Assembly (NCBI GenBank): GCA_034698045.1
Contig: JAQGAU010000773.1
Location: forward strand, 1-24,064
Reading direction: 5' to 3'
Length of the DNA: 24,064 nt
Origin: Paramacrobiotus richtersi
Lineage: Eukaryota > Tardigrada > Eutardigrada > Parachela > Macrobiotidae
Part shown: piece after piece, positions 19,680-24,064 of the stretch
Position numbering within the stretch: the first letter of the stretch is position 1
Layout of the letters: each line of letters opens with the position of its first letter
The notes under the pieces: model-generated
The model's input: the letters and a program-made list of their open reading frames with translations, nothing else
Database searches by the model: none
Told to the model about the DNA's origin: nothing
Made by a program: the position numbers and the translations under genes

Positions 19680-20563
19680 CATTTCAGTTCAAGAATCTGA
19701 CTGACCAGTTGTTTGTATCTGGATATTTTTCCTGCTGATCAAGGGTTTTGTTACGTTGATTACTACGCCAATTTCGGTTTTGTTTGTACTGCTATGCTCG
19801 CGATACAGAAGCTATGAAAAATTATGTCCTGTTATTAGTTCGAAAATGTGAAAGTGTTCTGTTCCGGTTCGTTGTCATTCCAAATTATCAATCGACAGAC
19901 AATGAAATAACTTCAGGAAGGTACTTGGCAAGTTGGCGGTGCGCTGTTTTGTGGATACTGATCTCAAGATGTTACAAGAAACTAAGATTCACGTACTTGA
20001 GATAGGTTGGTCAGATCATGCGCCTTTCAGTTCTCGTTGACATTATGACAATAATGACAACTACGGATTATGACAATAACACAGAATGCCTAAGCGTTCT
20101 TATTGACTGAAAACAGTCAATAATTTATATGAGACTCACGAAAAATAAACAAATGATGCGAAGAATAGCTGTATAATAATTATAAACATGAATACGTCGT
20201 TGCACCTAGTAAATACGACAAGAAAGCTCAACAGGAGCTACAAGTATCTGTACTTGACCGTCCTCAAACTTGGAAAAGTAAAATATCCTGCTCGACGGAA
20301 TACGCTGCTAGCTAATTTTATGCGATTATGGAATAACGCTACGATTGTCGTAAAGCGAATAAAACAAATAAACACGTAAACGATATTAACTGACACTGCA
20401 CAGTGCACACCCGGCTCCAGTAACCGCAGTTTCCGGAGCGGCATCCCGAAAGCGGGTCGAAGGATTAAAATTATAAAGCAGACTGTCCTTGTTATATGCG
20501 CGGCTAATTGTAAATTCGTCCGGTTTCCCTACGGCTGCGATGCTTTCGGATGTTTTCGGCTTG
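19680..20563. other. 3' flank of BTB6, no gene seen
   Basis: The first 200 bp are homologous to the flank of BTB4. At 20100-20123 a perfect 10-bp stem (TTATTGACTG / CAGTCAATAA) closes on AAAA. A 63-codon basic ATG frame at 20188-20379 has no family and is not called. Confidence 0.4.
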
Positions 20564-20564
20564 T

Positions 20565-20688
20565 CGAGAATGCCTTCTCCGAAGCCACTCGCTAGTAATT
20601 AAGAGAACAATAGTGCATTGTTTCTATATCTATAGAGTAAACAATGCAATTGTTCTCTTAATTACTAGCGAGCGGCTTCGCCTTCTCG
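20565..20688. repeat. Long near-perfect hairpin (MITE- or fold-back-like)
   Basis: The left arm from 20580 (CGAAGCCACTCGCTAGTAAT…TGCATTGTTT) and the right arm 20639-20680 (AAACAATGCAATTG…CTAGCGAGCGGCTTCG) pair along about 42 bp with one mismatch and a two-base bulge. The central CTATATCTATAG is itself self-complementary. An outer CGAGAA (20565-20570) pairs with TTCTCG (20683-20688) beyond an asymmetric gap. No coding content. It could be a small inverted-repeat transposon or the source of a hairpin RNA. Confidence 0.75.
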
Positions 20689-21224
20689 TGAGATATCACA
20701 GTATTTCTGAAGATCAAGTGCTTGACTTTGTGTAACAACAGCACTTTTATGCGACACCGAGCATCCTAAAAAATCCATATGAACAGGGAAATAATAGTTG
20801 AACTTCCTGTTACCTCTGTAATGGGGTTTTGCTCGCATTCAGGGATGTTGTCATGCGCATGATGCGATATTATACCTTGTTTGTTAAATTGTTCGACTTT
20901 GAGTGCTACGGCTTTACCTTATTTTATGTGACGTCAGAGCTCAAGCCTAAAATACTCAGGTCCTGTATTGGCAGTATTGCGCACAATCTGAATCGGCACT
21001 GTTTACTTTTTTCGCCGCGATTGCAGATTTACTGAGAGGAACACTTTGGCTTTTAACAACAAACCGGCTGTTCCTCACTACTAGCTGTTTACTTTGCGCC
21101 AAGATACGTCCTTCCAACATTACAAGGTATCCGGCAACCTCATAGACAAACAAAAGGGACACAACATATGAAAATAACAAATTCGGCAGCTTATCTAACC
21201 ACTGCAGTTCTCCACAATATTTGT
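20689..21224. other. Upstream region of the secreted peptide gene
   Basis: No gene is seen. From about 21090 it is loosely alignable with the DNA upstream of the two peptide relics (GCGCCAAGATACGTCCTTCC… against CTACGCCAAGAAATATTCTT… near 1345). Confidence 0.3.
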
Positions 21225-21265
21225 GCTCGACGAATTATTTCAAGTCTTACAAGCTGTAAAGTGAC
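21225..21265 (+). promoter_or_regulatory. Conserved block upstream of the secreted peptide gene
   Basis: GCTCGACGAATTATTTCAAG followed by TCTTACAAGCTGTAAAGTG. This is the third copy of the block at 1496 and 5911, and the only one in front of an intact gene. It ends 7 bp before the ATG. Confidence 0.5.
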
Positions 21266-21272
21266 TGGAACC

Positions 21273-21624
21273 ATGCAAAGCCGACTCCTTCTATCCTTCC
21301 TGTTTTTCAGCGTATTTCTGCTGGCCACTATCGCTTTGGAAAAGACAAGTAAGTTGACAGTCAAGGCCAACATTAACCTGCATTCGCATTTTTGTTACTT
21401 AATGCGAATGTCGGGTGTAGCCATCTGCTTGTGTAGGTGCCTCCGCTTTGGAAGCTGAGAGCGAAATCAACTTGCTTCGTGCGGAGCGCGCCGTTAGCGG
21501 ATGGGGATGCCTACCAAAGGGATGCCAGGTCTCGGGATGCCGCTCCGGAAAATGTGGCTACTGGTGCCGAGTGTGCAACTTCGGCAAACAAAGTTCCATC
21601 TCTCTTCGTTTTCAAACCCGCTGA
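21273..21624 (+). CDS. Small secreted six-cysteine peptide precursor
   Basis: Two exons, 21273-21348 and 21437-21624, with an 88-bp intron (A|GTAAGT … TGTAG), give 87 residues. Residues 1 to about 21 (MQSRLLLSFLFFSVFLLATI…) are a classic signal peptide. Residues 30-44 are an acidic, pro-peptide-like linker with arginines at 40 and 43. From residue 47 comes a cysteine-rich core with Cys at 50, 55, 60, 65, 69 and 72, spacing C-x4-C-x4-C-x4-C-x3-C-x2-C, rich in Gly and basic residues. A 15-residue basic tail follows. The exon join is supported by the phase match, the acceptor, and the sudden appearance of a regular cysteine ladder. AATAAA at 21697-21702 is a likely poly(A) signal. A secreted, disulfide-bonded product is the natural reading; antimicrobial, signalling or venom-type roles all share this layout and I cannot choose. 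I do not recognise the cysteine pattern as a named family. Two dead copies lie in cassette 1. Confidence 0.75.
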
Positions 21625-21702
21625 TGTGTTTATACTTGTGCAAATGATCATAACTGCGCTATGATTGTTATCCATATGGCATACTAACTTAACCGTAATA
21701 AA

Positions 21703-22234
21703 TATGCCTATTAGGCAGTGCTCGAAGTGTTCTTGATGAAAGCCCAATACTGAAATGCCATACTTATCCTATAATCCTGGTATGATTCCTAACTGTACAC
21801 ACACATCAAAAGTAATGTATTTATGTATATTTAATTAATAGTAATGTAGGTAACTATAACACTTACCTGGGTAAAATGCGGCACAGCAGAATAACAACAG
21901 TCAGACGACTATTATTGTGATTATTCGAAGCATAGAAGAAACTTTTTTATTATCAAACATAACGACGAGCAGATTACGTTGTATTCCACTTCTACGAAAG
22001 CAAGCACCAAATTCCAGAACATGAATGCATGCAAATGTAGTATCGGTATGCTCATATGTATGAGTAATTTAAAAGAGAGCAAGCTTCGGGTCTATTACTT
22101 AAAAGACGACAGACATTTACACCTTACAGCACGAAGCCGTCAGAAGAGATTATTGTTTGCAGATTCTGGACGTTAGAAACGCTCGCCAAAACTTCGGTTG
22201 AAGCAGACTGCTATTGCGGTCCTGGTCTATCAAA
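21703..22234. other. Convergent spacer between peptide gene and F-box 3
   Basis: No gene is seen. TTTATT at 21946-21951 is a possible poly(A) signal (AATAAA on the minus strand) for F-box 3, about 285 nt after its stop. Confidence 0.35.
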
Positions 22235-24064
22235 CTAATCACTGCCTTCTTCTTGTTCATCTTCTTCTTCGTCACTGTCGCTATCGTCTTCCTCCAACGA
22301 AGCATCATCCATCTTATATAACAGACACATAACCGTAATGCTATGCAGTTTGTCCAGATGATCGAGCTTAGTCGCTTCCACAATATCTTTCCACGTACAT
22401 GCCGGTCCGAAACGGCGATTATCAGCCTCCCATGTCTGCAGAACCTACGAACCAAAAACAGCCGCATTCACCAAGAAGCTGCATTATAGGCAATTTATAG
22501 CAAACAACGAATTCCTATCACTGCGCGAAGACTGTATGACATTAAAGTACTGACAGGAAATGTCGCAAGACAATCCCTACTTGGTTAGATAGCGAAATCG
22601 CACATTCCCTATAATATTACCTGCTTTATTTTCCTTTGCCGCTGTAAGTTCCGGATTCCAATTCCGGCAACCTCGTTGGCTCTGTTAATCCAGTCATGCA
22701 ATCGTCCCATGTGATATGGGCCCACTGATTTCATGAGCTGCTGGGCAGATGGTTCCAGCGCATTCCGCAGTTCCAGCTGGGTGGTATTGACTGTTCTGAT
22801 CTTCGCATGGAGTACTGTCAAATCCGGGAATACAGAATCATTCTCAGTGCCATCGTCAAAGAGATCGCGCAGGGTAACGCGCATTAGTACCAAACGCTGG
22901 CAAATACTGCGAAGGCTTTTACATATTGCCGGGCTGCCGTCTTCGTTGCGGTAGCCTTGCTCCAAGAAATCAGATTCATGAACTTCCAAGTCCGCCAACA
23001 CTAACGTCGGAATGATGATTCCGGTGTGTTGCAGTAACATTTCAGTCATCTCCACGGTTTTCCTGAACCAGAACCCACTGTTCCATTTCGGATTCATCCG
23101 TCGAGTAAAAATGAGATACTGTGTTGTTTTCTTTATGAGCTTGATCAATACAGTAGCAAAAGCATATGTATCATATTTTTCGGAAGGGTTCGTGTGAATC
23201 GTGTCGCAGATAATGACTTTAGTGGAGTCCCCTGATGTTATAACGGAATCCCACAATGGACAGACTCGACGACAACGGACTAATTCAGCGAAATCAAGGT
23301 GAGATAACACTGCATACAGAACATTATACGGGATGTCACTGATGGCCAGTTCTGTCTGATGCAACGAATCCTCCCTTTCGCTGTCTTCGTGAGACCGCTT
23401 AAGTCGCCGATTATTCGCTGTACTTTCACTCGATAAGATCTCCTCAATATCGTTCACCTAAAACATTAATCATTATAATGGTTCAGATCATCTCCATTAC
23501 TGACAATGAAGGTCAGCCTGAATGAGCGATTCGATAAAGTAACTAACACAGTAGAATGCAAGCAATGTAGACGTGCTTATCCTTACTATACCTGTAGTAG
23601 TCATTTTCTTCAGGAATATAATATTAAGTGGGTCATGGAAGAAAACAATTTTGTAAGTAAAGAAATCGGCAATAAAAACAAAGTCATTAAGAAGTTAGTA
23701 ACGTTGCATTCTCTTGACAACCTAGAGAAACATATTAGCAGTCCACGACAGACAAAATATTCCATAGGTCCCTATCTGTTTAACAATTTTTTAATTCGGT
23801 TGAAAACTGTCATTTCGCATTTTAGCACAAATTTACCCCGTGACAATTGACAAATGTGTAGGCATGCAACAGAAATTTTTCATGATTAATATTCAGCACT
23901 TACCACTGATGCTGGATCCAGAGCCTCATCGAGACGTCTTTGAATGTAATAAAACTTGTTATTCGCGGTCCCAATTGGATATGTCCATGCAAGGTAGTTC
24001 CTTCCGGTCCATAATTTGCGAAAGGACGGCGTGACAACGAAATCATCATAAGGGACGTCAACGT
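22235..24064 (-). CDS. F-box 3: F-box protein with acidic C-terminal tail, 5'-partial
   Basis: Exons are 23904-24064 (enters mid-codon; VDVPYDDFVVTPSFRKLWTG to RRLDEALDPASV), 22621-23457 (279 codons) and 22235-22444 (69 codons and stop). Introns are 446 and 176 bp, both GT-AG and phase 0, and every junction keeps frame. It is the only F-box copy with no visible lesion. Exon 2 begins VNDIEEILSSESTANNRRLK and contains the F-box (ISDIPYNVLYAVLSHLDFAE, RRVCPLWDSVI), which binds SKP1 in SCF ligases. A long unclassified region follows (IPTLVLADLEVHESDFLEQG; ALEPSAQQLMKSVGPYHMGR) and probably does the substrate recognition. Exon 3 reads VLQTWEADNRRFGPACTWKD, then HSITVMCLLYKMDDA, then an Asp/Glu tail (EEDDSDSDEEEDEQEEGSD). 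The initiator Met, by analogy with F-box 2, should lie about 450 bp beyond the window edge. Confidence 0.88.
23458..23903 (-). other. Intron 1 of F-box 3
   Basis: Donor GTAAGT and acceptor TTTTAG. It is homologous to intron 1 of F-box 1 along most of its length. A 114-codon open frame on the opposite strand lies inside it and is treated as chance. Confidence 0.65.

Noticed and set aside
20188..20379. Basic 63-codon ATG ORF
   Set aside because: No domain, no homologue in other cassettes, AT-rich; length is within chance.
20400..20470. GC-richer patch resembling part of a tRNA
   Set aside because: No GGTTCRANNCC T-arm and no acceptor-stem pairing could be found.
23506..23850. 114-codon ATG ORF on + strand with a faintly BED-finger-like CKQC motif
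   Set aside because: It lies wholly inside intron 1 of F-box 3. The homologous intron of F-box 1 aligns in sequence but is full of stops in that frame, so the ORF is probably chance.

Overview
The window looks like nuclear DNA from an invertebrate animal. Genes are split by short spliceosomal introns (55 to 616 bp, GT-AG apart from one apparent GC-AG), the proteins are animal-type ubiquitin-ligase adaptors (MATH-like/BTB and F-box), and intergenic DNA is AT-rich with no bacterial signals. Large recent families of this kind suggest an ecdysozoan. A tardigrade is my best guess, but it is a guess from protein style and is not demonstrated.

Layout: the window is a degenerate three-fold tandem array of one cassette, [MATH-like/BTB gene (+), MATH-like/BTB gene (+), F-box gene (-)]. 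Cassette 1 has BTB1 (1-952, 5' end cut by the window), BTB2 (3709-5251) and F-box 1 (7244-9482). Cassette 2 has BTB3 (9832-10861), BTB4 (12258-13317) and F-box 2 (14064-16310). Cassette 3 has BTB5 (16660-17686), BTB6 (18621-19679) and F-box 3 (22235-24064, 5' end cut by the window). BTB3/BTB5 and BTB4/BTB6 are clear pairs by sequence and intron length. BTB1 and BTB2 resemble each other most. Each F-box gene is head-to-head with the first BTB gene of the next cassette. The two complete divergent intergenic regions are both 349 bp and share conserved blocks, so they look like one inherited two-way promoter.

BTB proteins of the SPOP type are substrate adaptors of CUL3 ligases, and F-box proteins are substrate adaptors of SKP1-CUL1 (SCF) ligases. 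The array is therefore a co-duplicated pair of two different ligase adaptors. It is decaying. BTB3 has a 1-bp frameshift. BTB5 has lost the CUL3-contact motif. F-box 1 has a stop and a frameshift in exon 1 while its exons 2-3 stay open. F-box 2 has a 4-bp insertion at an exon junction and a net 35-bp deletion. An extra F-box exon fragment lies at about 6307-6376. BTB2, BTB4, BTB6 and (as far as visible) BTB1 and F-box 3 look intact.

A second, unrelated gene family is interleaved: a small two-exon gene for a secreted peptide with six regularly spaced cysteines. One copy is intact (21273-21624) and two are dead relics (from about 1496 and 5911), each lying downstream of a BTB gene. This is the most novel item I can see. 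Other structure includes a long inverted repeat (1789-2213), a long hairpin (20565-20688) and smaller hairpins. The remaining gaps hold 3' flanks, homologous promoter blocks, or nothing recognisable.
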